Assembly: GCF_026191725.2 (NCBI RefSeq)
Contig: NZ_CP120863.1
Span: 2,832,001-2,896,000 of the forward strand
From: Roseibium porphyridii
GTDB lineage: Bacteria; Pseudomonadota; Alphaproteobacteria; Rhizobiales; Stappiaceae
Direction of reading: 5' to 3'
Length of the DNA stretch: 64,000 nt
Shown here: positions 6,045 to 14,523 of the stretch, in pieces
Layout: every line of letters begins with the position of its first letter
Numbering within the stretch: the stretch's first letter is position 1
Notes under the pieces: generated by a model
The model's database searches: none
Told to the model about the DNA's origin: nothing
Seen by the model: only the letters and a program-made list of their open reading frames with translations
Program-made: the position numbers and the translations under genes

Positions 6045-8206
6045 AACTCTGGCTCACCGCCCAGGAGATTGCCGATCTTGCGTTGGACGGGTTTCCGTCC
6101 AGCAAGCGCGGTGTCCAGAAACTTGCCGATCGGGAAGATTGGGCAGCAACCGGCCTTTGTCAGAAGCGCGAAGGCCGGGAAGGGGGCGGTGGCCTTGAAT
6201 ATCACATTGACCTTTTCCCGCTTGCTCAGCGGCTCGATTATGCCGCCTTGTTCATTGAGGTGCAGCACGACGACTACATCACCGAGACGTCCAATGAGCT
6301 GACCCGGCGCGAACTCAGTGCCCGCGATGCCAAGCTGATTGTCCTGAAAGTTGCCGAACGCTTCCGCAACACCAGCGGCATGGGGGCGAGCGCGTCCGAT
6401 CATCTCTTTGCCAGTCTCTATGAGGCAGGCAAGGTGCCGGTGCCGGATTGGGTGAAAGAAATCGTCAAACGGGTTTCCTCACGCAGTTTGTCACGCTGGC
6501 GGGGCCAAGCGAAACAGGACATCAATTCGCTTGGGGCGGACCCATCCAAAGCCCGGAAAGGGACTGGTGTCCTCGACCGGGCCGAAGGTGGCCGGGTCCG
6601 CAACTTCTGTCTGGCGATTTATGCGTCTAACCAGTTCTTTTCCGCTGAACACATTCGTAATGCCGCCAAAGGCGAGTTTGGCAACATTCTTTCAGTCGGT
6701 GATAAGCGCGTGCCATTGCCGCCTTTAAGGACCTTTCAAAACGCCCTTAAAGGCTGGAAAAACGACTATAAAAACGAGCTGTTGAAGATCACGGACCCGG
6801 ATGCTTATCGGTCCACAGTCCGGTTTTCCGCCACCGGTGCCAACCGCGTTTCCCGATTAAATGAGAAATGGGAAATCGACGCTTCGCCCGTCGATGCCAT
6901 GACCACCGATGGCCGCAAGAACCTCTATATGGCGATCGACCTTTTTTCGCGCCGTATCGTCATTCTGATCACCGACACGCCACGTGCGGCCGCTGTCGGC
7001 ATGCTGATCCGCAAGTGTTTGCTTGAATGGGGCGTGCCCGAACTGATCAAGACCGATAACGGCTCTGATTTTGTTGCGCGGGCGACCGTTCAATTGCTGG
7101 ATGCGCTTGGCATTGAACAGGAATTGTCAGCGCCTTACAGCCCGCAGCAAAAAGGCACTGTTGAACGGGTCATTGGCACATTTCAGCGCAAGTTTGTGGC
7201 GACGCTGCCAGGTTTCATTGGCCACTCTGTTGCCGATCGGAAAGTGATCGAGGCACGCAAGTCGTTTTCAGCCCGGCTCGGAACGGATGACGCCAAGCTG
7301 TTCCAGGTTGATCTCAGCACTGCCGAGCTGCAGCAAGAGGCTGACCGTTGGTGTCGTGAAGAATATGCCCATACGCCGCATGAGGGCCTGAAACGCAAAA
7401 CACCGCATGAAGTGGCGCAAGCCTGGACAGGTGAGGTGAGGGCGATCAGCGATCAAGCGAGCCTTGATGTGTTGCTTGCGCCGATTGCGGGCAAGGACGG
7501 TCTCAGAAAGGTCACCAAGCAGGGCGTGAAGGTGGACGGCGAATACTACATGCCGTTTGGCGTGATGCCCGGCACGGATGTTTTCTGCCGTCATGACCCG
7601 GCTGATCTCGGGCGGCTCTGGCTGTTTGAACCGGATGGCGAGACGTATTTAGGGGAAGCCGTCAATCCGGATCTTGCTGGTATGGATCCAGCCGAGACTG
7701 TCGCCAAGGTCCGCGCCATGCAGAAGGCCGTTGAAGAAGAGCGCTCTGCGGCGATCCGTATGGAAAAACGCCGGATCAACCCACGCACCGTCATGGAGCA
7801 TCAACGTGCCGCTTATCAGCACAATGCCGATGTCCTGAGCTTCCCGCAAAAGCATACCGAGCACGAAACCTCTAAAACGCTGGCTGCCAGTGAAGTCTGC
7901 AAGAAACGCGCCCCGCGTGAATTGGATGCGCGGGAAGCGGCCATGATGGAAAGCCTTCAGGCTGACAGGCCGACAGTTTCCTCAAAACCCACTGCCAACG
8001 TTCACACACTTGCCACGCTGGAAACACCGGAAAGCCGGTTCCAGCGCGCCTTGCAATTCGAACAGCGTCTGAGTGAAGGCACTGCGCTTTCAGATGAGGA
8101 CGCACTTTGGCTGACCGGCTATCAGGCCGGACCGGAATACCGCGCTCACAAGATGATCTGGGAAGACACTGTCGAGCGCCTGAAACGCGTACCGCCCGCG
8201 TCGTAA
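6041..8206 (+). CDS. Mu-type DDE transposase (MuA homolog)
   Basis: The 721-residue enzyme (MuA is 663) cuts and joins phage DNA ends during replicative transposition and integration. An N-terminal MuA-type winged-helix domain (LTAQEIADLALDGFPSSKRGVQKLADREDW) is followed by end-binding domains, then an rve-type catalytic core. The core has D280 (in EIDASPVD), D339 (in KTDNGSDF) and E375 (in GTVERVIG), so the spacing between the last two is 35 residues, the classical D-35-E. A beta-barrel and basic C-terminal region follow, which in MuA contacts MuB. The gene shares four bases with the preceding gene and precedes the B ATPase, the order seen in Mu. Confidence 0.95.
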   Translation: MKLWLTAQEIADLALDGFPSSKRGVQKLADREDWAATGLCQKREGREGGGGLEYHIDLFPLAQRLDYAALFIEVQHDDYITETSNELTRRELSARDAKLIVLKVAERFRNTSGMGASASDHLFASLYEAGKVPVPDWVKEIVKRVSSRSLSRWRGQAKQDINSLGADPSKARKGTGVLDRAEGGRVRNFCLAIYASNQFFSAEHIRNAAKGEFGNILSVGDKRVPLPPLRTFQNALKGWKNDYKNELLKITDPDAYRSTVRFSATGANRVSRLNEKWEIDASPVDAMTTDGRKNLYMAIDLFSRRIVILITDTPRAAAVGMLIRKCLLEWGVPELIKTDNGSDFVARATVQLLDALGIEQELSAPYSPQQKGTVERVIGTFQRKFVATLPGFIGHSVADRKVIEARKSFSARLGTDDAKLFQVDLSTAELQQEADRWCREEYAHTPHEGLKRKTPHEVAQAWTGEVRAISDQASLDVLLAPIAGKDGLRKVTKQGVKVDGEYYMPFGVMPGTDVFCRHDPADLGRLWLFEPDGETYLGEAVNPDLAGMDPAETVAKVRAMQKAVEEERSAAIRMEKRRINPRTVMEHQRAAYQHNADVLSFPQKHTEHETSKTLAASEVCKKRAPRELDAREAAMMESLQADRPTVSSKPTANVHTLATLETPESRFQRALQFEQRLSEGTALSDEDALWLTGYQAGPEYRAHKMIWEDTVERLKRVPPAS

Positions 8207-8274
8207 TGGGCAAGAAAATGGCCCTAAAGGTGGCAGCCTTCGGGGCCGGTATTTCAGAAGTAACGGAGAAAGAC

Positions 8275-9033
8275 ATGAACGACAGAAACACATCTGTCAA
8301 TCCGGGCGGTTTAGCGGCCCTCAAGAACGTGGCGCGGTTTCTTGCCCTGGTCGAGCGTCTTGTCGATCGCGGACCGCACCTTCCGGGCCTTGGCGTCTTT
8401 CACGGGTTTTCCGGTTACGGCAAATCCTATGCGTCGCTCTATGCCTGGAACAAACGGGATGCCCTGCGTCTTGAAATCGGGGACAGCTGGACCCGCAAGA
8501 AGTTCCTGGAAAAGCTGCTGGCAGAAGCGGACATCAAACCAGCCAAGCGGACGATCGCGGATCTGACGGAAGAAGCGATCATGGCCCTTGGGGATGATCA
8601 CAATCGTCCGCTGATCATTGATGAGGCTGACAAGCTTGCTGACAAGGGCATGCTGGAACTCGTGCGCGAGATCCAGGAGCACAGTCAGGTGCCGGTCTTG
8701 CTGATTGGCGAAGAGCAGTTGCCGGCCAAGATCATGAAGGTCGAGCGTGTCCATAATCGGGTCCTTGATTGGGTGCCGGCAGAACCTTGCGACCTGAGCG
8801 ATGCGAGAGCGCTTGCCGATCTCTTTTGCCCGGAACTCACGCTGACAGACGATCTTCTAACTGAAGTTGTCGGGCACACCAAAGGTGTTGCGAGGCGCAT
8901 CGTCGTCAATCTGACCCGCATGCAGGAGTATGGCCGCAACCATCGCAAAGACGCCTTTGACGCAGGTGCTTTCGAACGCGGCTGGTTCTTCACCAGTGAG
9001 CCACCTCGGCGCGGTGAGAGGAGGGTTGCCTGA
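8275..9033 (+). CDS. Mu B-type transposition target ATPase
   Basis: This is a 252-residue AAA+ ATPase with Walker A GFSGYGKS (about residues 44-51) and Walker B LIIDEADK (about 113-120). A C-terminal helical region resembles the MuB DNA-binding tail. MuB coats target DNA, activates the transposase and gives target immunity. ATG 8275 with GGAGAAAG upstream is preferred over longer frames that run back into the transposase gene. It overlaps the following gene by one base. Confidence 0.92.
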   Translation: MNDRNTSVNPGGLAALKNVARFLALVERLVDRGPHLPGLGVFHGFSGYGKSYASLYAWNKRDALRLEIGDSWTRKKFLEKLLAEADIKPAKRTIADLTEEAIMALGDDHNRPLIIDEADKLADKGMLELVREIQEHSQVPVLLIGEEQLPAKIMKVERVHNRVLDWVPAEPCDLSDARALADLFCPELTLTDDLLTEVVGHTKGVARRIVVNLTRMQEYGRNHRKDAFDAGAFERGWFFTSEPPRRGERRVA

Positions 9034-9671
9034 TGTCCATCCAGCTAGAATTGCGGGTGACGGCGGGCAAACCGATCTATCGCGGTCACGATCACTACTG
9101 GAGCGTAATCCGGGATCTGGGCAAGAACGCGCATTTCACCAAGTTCGAAATTGCACAGCGCTGCAATGATCCGACCGACAAGTGCATTGACGACTTTCTG
9201 GGACGGCTGAAAAAGGCCGGCTTCATCGAAACCGTCAAGACGACATATGGCCCAACTGCGAAGAACGGCCGGGCACGGCGGGATGTCTATCGGCTTGTGC
9301 GCAGGCCAGCTACAACGCCGCTGCTCAACCGCGATGGCACTGTGGGCATTCAGAGCCTGGGGCAGGCCAACATGTGGAAGGCCATGCGAGCTGTCAGCCA
9401 ATTCAACAAACACGAACTGGCTGTTGTTGCCACAACCGACGAAGTCACCGTATCGGTGGAGACAGCGTCCCGCTACGCACGCCTGCTTGATCAGGCCGGG
9501 TATCTTCAGGTGCTCAAAGCCGGCGGGCCGGGAGTGCCCCGGGTCTGGCGCTTGAAACCCTCCATGAACACCGGTCCGAAAGCGCCGAAAATCCTGCGCT
9601 CCAAGATGGTCTATGACAGCAACCGTATGGAGATCATGGGTAGACCTCAAGCAGAGGAGTGCGCAGCATGA
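9033..9671 (+). CDS. Hypothetical protein with two winged-helix-like segments
   Basis: The 212-residue product seems to contain two similar winged-helix units. Residues about 20-85 (WSVIRDLGKNAHFTKFEIAQRCN...FLGRLKKAGFIE) and about 110-165 (KAMRAVSQFNKHELAVVATTDEVTVSVETASRYARLLDQAGYL) both end in an aromatic/VYRL or VWRL strand. This suggests a DNA-binding regulator that arose by internal duplication. Genes of this kind directly follow B in alphaproteobacterial Mu-like prophages, but no function is known to me. It overlaps the next gene by four bases. Confidence 0.7.
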   Translation: MSIQLELRVTAGKPIYRGHDHYWSVIRDLGKNAHFTKFEIAQRCNDPTDKCIDDFLGRLKKAGFIETVKTTYGPTAKNGRARRDVYRLVRRPATTPLLNRDGTVGIQSLGQANMWKAMRAVSQFNKHELAVVATTDEVTVSVETASRYARLLDQAGYLQVLKAGGPGVPRVWRLKPSMNTGPKAPKILRSKMVYDSNRMEIMGRPQAEECAA

Positions 9672-10051
9672 CCGATCTCACGATGCTGGAAAAGGCAAGT
9701 GCCGCCTGGGGCGGTGTTGCTCCCGATTGGATTGAGGAGCTTGCTGATATGGCGGAACGGCGTGGATTGAACGCCTGCGCCACGCAGCTCGGCTATTCGT
9801 CGGCAACCATCAGCCAGACGATTTCAAACAAGTACCGGGGTGATCTTTCCAAGATCGAAGACAAGGTGCGTGGCGCACTGATGGGCAAAACCGTCATGTG
9901 TCCGATCCTGGGTGAGCTTGGCCGTCACAAATGCCTTAACTGGCAAACCAAGCCACGCGCCATCACCAATGCCACCCGGACGAAAATGTATCACGCTTGC
10001 CGGAATGGCTGCCCACACTCGCGGCTGAAAGGAGGCGGCAATGTCTCTTAG
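9668..10051 (+). CDS. Phage HTH protein with cysteine-rich C-terminus
   Basis: The 127-residue product has a likely HTH (LNACATQLGYSSATISQTISNKYRGDLSKIE), followed by a C-terminal half with cysteines in MCPILGELGRHKCLNW and HACRNGCPHS that could bind zinc. ATG 9668 overlaps the previous stop (ATGA), with GAGGAG upstream. It looks like a small phage transcription factor of the early or middle operon. The exact target is unknown. Confidence 0.68.
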   Translation: MTDLTMLEKASAAWGGVAPDWIEELADMAERRGLNACATQLGYSSATISQTISNKYRGDLSKIEDKVRGALMGKTVMCPILGELGRHKCLNWQTKPRAITNATRTKMYHACRNGCPHSRLKGGGNVS

Positions 10052-10313
10052 CAGCGACTTGAAGATGCTGTTTGACCAGTTGGATCAACGCAAAAGCTCA
10101 AGTGGCGAATTGCACCTGTCCGCAGCAACCGTGGAGCTGGTCGAGTTTGTGTTTCGCGATGCCATTCAGCTTGCGCGGCAACTGGAGGCCAACGCCGTCC
10201 GACGCGATCCTGTCGTGCTCGATCTTTCCGATCCGAAGATCGAGGTCTTCCCTAAGGCCAAGCGCCCCAAGGTCGTTCCGATCCGCCCGACAGACGATGG
10301 AGGGGCTGCTTAA
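10041..10313 (+). CDS. Small hypothetical phage protein
   Basis: The product is 90 residues: a helical N-terminal half with a VELVEFVFRDAIQLARQLEAN amphipathic segment, then a basic, proline-rich tail (FPKAKRPKVVPIRP). The start is supported by AAAGGAGG just upstream. It overlaps the preceding gene by 11 bases and lies two bases before the next. No family is recognised. Confidence 0.6.
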   Translation: MSLSSDLKMLFDQLDQRKSSSGELHLSAATVELVEFVFRDAIQLARQLEANAVRRDPVVLDLSDPKIEVFPKAKRPKVVPIRPTDDGGAA

Positions 10314-10314
10314 C

Positions 10315-10602
10315 ATGTCCAGCCTCACCAACCCGTGCCCGTATGTGTTGAGTGAGATCCAAGCCTTGCGCGTTCGCCGCGAAGCGTTGTTGCGCGAGGC
10401 TGACAAGCACCGGTACCGCCTGCACCGGTTGCGTTCCCTTCAGACGCAAATTCAGCAGGCGACCACTGACCTTTTGGAACTCGAACTGGAACATGCCGTG
10501 CTTTTGCAAGCCGCATCAAAAGCACCGAAATGCCCGGAACCGCTGGGCGACGCAGGTGTTGTTGGTGGCGGAAGCCAGGGCCGACTACCTTACAAGGACT
10601 AA
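10315..10602 (+). CDS. Small coiled-coil phage protein
   Basis: This is a 95-residue product with heptad-like leucine and charge spacing over residues 12-70 (IQALRVRREALLREADKHRYRLHRLRSLQTQ and on), predicting one long coiled coil, then a glycine-rich end. ATG 10315 follows GGAGGGG at a normal distance. It is part of the run of small early genes that ends at gemA. Function unknown. Confidence 0.6.
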   Translation: MSSLTNPCPYVLSEIQALRVRREALLREADKHRYRLHRLRSLQTQIQQATTDLLELELEHAVLLQAASKAPKCPEPLGDAGVVGGGSQGRLPYKD

Positions 10603-10606
10603 CGTC

Positions 10607-11239
10607 ATGAACGCCTATGCCAAGATCCATGTCCTCAAACGCAATGCCGGCCTGGACGAAGACAGCTACCGGGACTTGCTTGAGCGGGAAACGGGGAAGC
10701 GGTCCAGCAAGGGCATGACAGCCGCTGAACAGCGGAAAGCCATTCGCGCCATTGAACGGCTGTTGCCGGAAACAAATACAGCTAAACAAGGCACAGAGCG
10801 CGCCACCGGACCTTTTGCCAAGAAACTGCAGGCGCTCTGGATTGCCGGGTACAATCTTGGTGTCGTCAAGAACAAGTCCGATGCGGCCATGCTCGCATTC
10901 CTGAAGCGGCAAACCGGCCTTGATCATCATCGTTTCTTGCAGGACGGCCGGGACGCCAACAAGGCCATTGATGCCTTGAAACTCTGGATCAGGCGAGTGA
11001 CCGGCAACGAAGAGCTGTTCACTAGGGATCTGTCTCTGCCGCTGCTCTACAACGACTTTCGGTTCCAGATCTGCCTACATCTTTGGTCGGAGCTTTTGAA
11101 GTTTGAGTGCGCGCCGGCTCGCAGTCTTACAGAATGGATGATCGGCAAGTTTCTGAAGAATGACTTTGCCAAATTGTCAGACCGGGAATGGATCCAGGCC
11201 ATGAATTGCCTTGGCCAGCACTACCGGGCGAAGCTCTGA
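10607..11239 (+). CDS. GemA-like regulatory protein (Mu gp16)
   Basis: The 210-residue protein has the GemA pattern: an N-terminal AKIHVLKRNAGLDEDSYRDLLERETGKRSSKGMTAAE block (KIHIAKKELGLDDDTYR-type in relatives), a middle LWIAGYNLGVV segment and a C-terminal helical region. In Mu, GemA modulates host gene expression and DNA topology early in infection. It overlaps the Mor-like gene by one base. Longer upstream in-frame codons overlap the coiled-coil gene and are not used. Confidence 0.85.
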   Translation: MNAYAKIHVLKRNAGLDEDSYRDLLERETGKRSSKGMTAAEQRKAIRAIERLLPETNTAKQGTERATGPFAKKLQALWIAGYNLGVVKNKSDAAMLAFLKRQTGLDHHRFLQDGRDANKAIDALKLWIRRVTGNEELFTRDLSLPLLYNDFRFQICLHLWSELLKFECAPARSLTEWMIGKFLKNDFAKLSDREWIQAMNCLGQHYRAKL

Positions 11240-11583
11240 TGATCCCGGCCCACATCGAAACCTATGTCGAGGTTCTCGGAGAAGAGCTCGCCATTGCATT
11301 CTTCCTGCAATTTGGTGGCAGTGAGCTTTACCTCTCCAAGGCTCCCAAACATGCCATGGCACTGGAATTGACGGGCAAGGACAAATTGACGATGCTAGCC
11401 GAACGGCTCGGGCCCGGTCACATCCGCATTCCAATTCCTAAGGAATGGATTGCAGAGCAGTTTTTGAACCGAGGCCGCTCAAAGGCCGATATTGCGCGCG
11501 CGCTCCATGTCGATCAACGCACCATTGGCCGATGGTTTGCAAAAGCCGCTGATCGCAATCAACCCGGTCTCTTTGATATTTGA
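11239..11583 (+). CDS. Mor/C-like transcriptional activator
   Basis: This is a 114-residue protein with the Mor-family arrangement. An N-terminal helical dimerisation part contains FGGSELYLSK, like the GG-x-x-x-Y-h-P motif of Mor. A C-terminal HTH follows (RGRSKADIARALHVDQRTIGRWFAKA). Mor and C turn on middle and late transcription in Mu. Its position after gemA and directly before the lysis and head genes fits an activator of late genes. It starts at ATG 11239, overlapping the gemA stop. Confidence 0.8.
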   Translation: MIPAHIETYVEVLGEELAIAFFLQFGGSELYLSKAPKHAMALELTGKDKLTMLAERLGPGHIRIPIPKEWIAEQFLNRGRSKADIARALHVDQRTIGRWFAKAADRNQPGLFDI

Positions 11584-11588
11584 CGATC

Positions 11589-11610
11589 CGCCCCGGCACC
11601 CGCCGGGGTG
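11589..11610 (+). repeat. GC hairpin, copy 1 of a 22-bp repeat
   Basis: CCCCGGC and GCCGGGG (7-bp stem, 4-nt loop) lie six bases after the stop of the Mor-like gene. The same 22-bp element recurs at 20521-20542 with one mismatch. There is no T-run here, so it is a transcript-end stabiliser or punctuation element rather than a classic terminator. The late promoter for the lysis genes may lie at 11611-11700. Confidence 0.55.
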
Positions 11611-11703
11611 AGAAGAAATCCCAGAATTCGCCATCCTTGCCCGCATTCGCAGCGCTGTGTCGCTGCCGGTTTTCAAGGATCACCTGAGGCGAAAGCGGGA
11701 TCA

Positions 11704-12909
11704 ATGTCCACCATCATCAAGAAGCTCCGGCAGGGCGGTGGCCAGCCGAGCGATGGCAGTGTCATCAGCTTGGCCGCTGCCCGCATGGAATGCGAGGAAG
11801 CCATTCTTCACGCCATCCTGGAAGTTGAAGCCAAGGGCCGTGCCTTTGATAATGAGGGCCGCCTGATCATCCTTCCCGAAAAGCATGTGTTCTGGCGTGA
11901 GCTGCCGAAGGCATTGCGAGCCAAAGCCAAGCGTTTGGGCCTTGCCGTTCGCAAGTGGTCGCGTGCCAACTACAAAGGCTTGGGCAGTTCCGGCTCGGAT
12001 GCCCGTTGGGACCAACTTGAAGCCATGGCCCGACTGCATGAAACAGCCGGGCTTCGATCCGCGTCCTATGGCGGTCCTCAGATCATGGGGTTCAATGCCG
12101 AGCTTTGCGGCTATCCAACCGTGCAGGAATTTGTGCTGGCTCTGGCGGAAACCGAAGCTGCCCAGGCTGAAGCCTTCCTGACCTATCTGGAAAAGGTTGG
12201 TCTGTTGCAGGCCATTCGCGATCGGGATTGGCGAGCCATTGCCCGGCGCTACAACGGCCCTGGTCAAGTCACTCGTTATGCCGGCATGATGAAATCAGCC
12301 TATGAACGGATCACAAAGAAATCCGGACGCGGCGTTGGTTTCAACTCAAGTCTCTTGCGGCTCGGCTCGGACGGCTACCGGGTCAAAGCCTTGCAGGAAC
12401 GCCTTGTCGCGCTCGGCTATCACGTCAAGCCGGACGGGGACTTCGGTCCGGCCACCCGCCGTCAGGTGGTTGCCTTTCAGGTGGACAATGGCTTGTCACC
12501 TGACGGTGTTGTTGGTCAGAAGACTTCCGAGCAGCTTGAAAGCGCTGTGCCGATCAACAGTCAGCCCGGTGGCACTCGGGACAATCTGACCGTCAAGGAT
12601 CTCAGAACATCCGGCTCTCAGACAATCAAACAGGCCGACCGGTTGACCGGTCTTGGTGTCGGTGCGCTTGTGACGGGTGGCGCTGCAACGGTGATCGAAG
12701 AGATCGGCGGCGCTGCCGGTATTGAAACCCTGAAGGGACTGTCTAACAGCATCCAGCAGGTTTCAGCTTTGATTGAGCCGGTGTTTCAACTTATCGGCAA
12801 CAACAAGTGGCTTGCCCTGGTTGCGATCGGCGTTGCCGTTTTCATGCTCGCTCGCAACATCAAATTGCGCCGGCTGCATGATGCCAGGGAATGGAGGCAT
12901 GTCGGCTGA
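11704..12909 (+). CDS. Endolysin: N-acetylmuramidase, PG-binding domain and C-terminal membrane segment
   Basis: The product is 401 residues. Residues about 25-205 match the N-acetylmuramidase (DUF3380-type) domain, with the probable catalytic Glu at E42 in LEVEAKG and the downstream ALAETEAAQ...YNGPGQ features. Residues about 222-280 are a peptidoglycan-binding domain (GYRVKALQERLVALGY, DGDFGPATRRQVVAFQ). The last 60 residues contain a hydrophobic helix (WLALVAIGVAVFMLARNI) with a basic tail. It cleaves the glycan at lysis. The C-terminal anchor is unusual for this family, because most such lysins end after the PG-binding domain. It overlaps the holin-like gene by one base. Confidence 0.88.
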   Translation: MSTIIKKLRQGGGQPSDGSVISLAAARMECEEAILHAILEVEAKGRAFDNEGRLIILPEKHVFWRELPKALRAKAKRLGLAVRKWSRANYKGLGSSGSDARWDQLEAMARLHETAGLRSASYGGPQIMGFNAELCGYPTVQEFVLALAETEAAQAEAFLTYLEKVGLLQAIRDRDWRAIARRYNGPGQVTRYAGMMKSAYERITKKSGRGVGFNSSLLRLGSDGYRVKALQERLVALGYHVKPDGDFGPATRRQVVAFQVDNGLSPDGVVGQKTSEQLESAVPINSQPGGTRDNLTVKDLRTSGSQTIKQADRLTGLGVGALVTGGAATVIEEIGGAAGIETLKGLSNSIQQVSALIEPVFQLIGNNKWLALVAIGVAVFMLARNIKLRRLHDAREWRHVG

Positions 12910-13298
12910 TGTTTCTCTTGTCCTGGATACTTAAGTTTGCCAGCTCCGGTTTGGTCGACAAAGCGCTGCTCTACATGGAGCGCAAAGCCGTGCAGGGAAA
13001 TGAGCGTGAGCGGATCAAATCCCAGACCACGATCGAAGTTGTCCGGTCTGCCGTTCAAGAAACTCGCATCATGGCGGACCTGCAAAAGTCGAAGTTTGAA
13101 TATGTTCTTTATTGGGTTTTTGCCGGCTTGTTTGTCCTGCCGCTCGGCTTTTGGTGGGCAGCTCTCATCCTGGATAGCGTGTTCCTGTTTGGGTGGGGCG
13201 TTGACACAGTTCCCATCCTTGAAGATTGGGGCGGTCAGATGATCCGCTGGCTTTTCTACACCAGCACCGTTGTCGGTGCGATCAAGATGCTGAAGTGA
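12909..13298 (+). CDS. Holin-like membrane protein
   Basis: This is a 129-residue protein. A short hydrophobic N-terminus and a polar helical stretch (residues 15-60) are followed by two probable membrane helices (YVLYWVFAGLFVLPLGFWWAAL and about 95-120), ending in a lysine. Immediate coupling to the endolysin gene and two-helix topology fit a holin or holin-associated role, releasing or exposing the lysin at the inner membrane. No holin family is recognised by sequence. Confidence 0.65.
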   Translation: MFLLSWILKFASSGLVDKALLYMERKAVQGNERERIKSQTTIEVVRSAVQETRIMADLQKSKFEYVLYWVFAGLFVLPLGFWWAALILDSVFLFGWGVDTVPILEDWGGQMIRWLFYTSTVVGAIKMLK

Positions 13299-13304
13299 GG
13301 CCGG

Positions 13305-13628
13305 ATGCTCGGAGACCTGAAGAACTGGCTCGGTGTCGCGGCAATCGTCATTTCCCTGCTGACCTCGATCTATGCCTGGTTGACGTCCAAGGCCAAAGCC
13401 AACGCGGAACATTTAAAGGCCGTTGACGCCAAGCTCATTGATCACGATCGCAGGGTCCAGGAGCTTGAAAGCGAAATGAAGCACCTGCCGGACAAGGACG
13501 ATGTCAACGACCTCAAGCTTTCGATCGCCGAGTTGCGCGGCACGGTCGGTAGGCTGGACGAAAGCCTCAGCGGTGTTTCCAGGACGGTGCGACGGGTTGA
13601 GGGATATCTCATGAAGGAGGGCGATTGA
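13305..13628 (+). CDS. DUF2730-type phage protein (membrane anchor plus coiled coil)
   Basis: This is a 107-residue product with an N-terminal membrane helix (WLGVAAIVISLLTSIYAWL), followed by a long charged coiled coil (VDAKLIDHDRRVQELESEMKHL and on to the end). Proteins of this shape, DUF2730 or Mu gp25-like, occur in the lysis-to-terminase interval of Mu-like phages. The role is unproven, with a spanin-like or assembly function possible. It is tightly packed, seven bases after the holin-like gene. Confidence 0.7.
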   Translation: MLGDLKNWLGVAAIVISLLTSIYAWLTSKAKANAEHLKAVDAKLIDHDRRVQELESEMKHLPDKDDVNDLKLSIAELRGTVGRLDESLSGVSRTVRRVEGYLMKEGD

Positions 13629-13629
13629 C

Positions 13630-13926
13630 ATGAGCTATCACGATGTTGTTGCCGAAGACTGCCGGCTGATCATCCTGAACGAGCTGTCAAAGGAAAATGA
13701 CAGCCGCCTGAATGAGACCATCCTGACCAAAGTCCTGGAGAACTTTGGTCACCTGAAAACACGGGACTATGTCCGAACGCAGCTGCGCAAGCTGGAGGAT
13801 CTCGGCGCGATCGGCATCAAACAGGTTGGGACCGTCCAGGTCGCGGAACTCCGGCAGCCCGGTCTCGACCATGTCGAACGCCGCTCTTACCTGGAAGGCG
13901 TTGGCCGTCCATCGTTGGAGGGCTGA
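13630..13926 (+). CDS. Small winged-helix phage protein (Mu gp26-like)
   Basis: This is a 98-residue protein with a winged-helix pattern (LIILNELSKENDSRLNE..., ENFGHLKTRDYVRTQLRKLEDLGAI, then a beta hairpin) and a conserved-looking end (YLEGVGRPS). It resembles the VpaChn25_0724-type phage proteins that sit between DUF2730 and the small terminase in Mu-like phages. In relatives the GRPS end follows a GV/GI step, as here. It may bind DNA. The function is unknown. Confidence 0.68.
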   Translation: MSYHDVVAEDCRLIILNELSKENDSRLNETILTKVLENFGHLKTRDYVRTQLRKLEDLGAIGIKQVGTVQVAELRQPGLDHVERRSYLEGVGRPSLEG

Positions 13927-14523
13927 ATGGCAAAGCGCCGCAAGGGCAGGGGACGTCTTTCCTCGATTGAACAGCTTCCACCTGAATGTGATGAGGTCAT
14001 TGTCTGGGCGTCTCGGGAACTTCTCAGCCGGGATCGCACGCAGCGGGAAATCTATGAAGAGTTCTATCTGAAGCTTGAGGAAGTCCAGCGGGAGAACCGT
14101 GGCGAACTCGAATTCAAGATCCCGTCTTTCTCATCCTTCAACCGCTATTCCATCAAACAGGCGCATTTGACCCGCCGCCTGGAAGACACCCGGGAGATTG
14201 CCAGCTCGATTGCCGCAAACTTCGACGCGGAAGCGTCCGACGATCTGACCTTGATTGCGGCGGAAGCCATCAAAACACTTGCCTTTGAGCTTCTGACGGA
14301 TGCCGGCGAAAGCGGCATGGCACCCAAGGACGCCATGAACCTTGCCAACGCGCTGCGCGCTGCCTGTCAGGCGCAAGGCGTCTCGACCATCCGCCGCCAG
14401 AAGGTTGAAAAGGACTTTGCGGACAAAGCCACCAAGGTGGTTGAGAATGTTGCGAAGACCAAAGGGCTCACGGCAGAAACCGCAGACGCTATCAAGGCGC
14501 AGATCCTGGGCGTTCGAACATGA
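13927..14523 (+). CDS. Small terminase-like subunit (DUF3486, Mu gp27)
   Basis: The 198-residue protein matches the DUF3486 layout: an initial basic RRKGRGRLSSIEQLPPE block, an HTH-like region (DRTQREIYEEFYLKL...PSFSSFNRYSIKQ) and a helical C-terminal half. In Mu this is the small terminase that recognises packaging sites in the phage end. It overlaps the large terminase gene by four bases. Confidence 0.85.
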   Translation: MAKRRKGRGRLSSIEQLPPECDEVIVWASRELLSRDRTQREIYEEFYLKLEEVQRENRGELEFKIPSFSSFNRYSIKQAHLTRRLEDTREIASSIAANFDAEASDDLTLIAAEAIKTLAFELLTDAGESGMAPKDAMNLANALRAACQAQGVSTIRRQKVEKDFADKATKVVENVAKTKGLTAETADAIKAQILGVRT

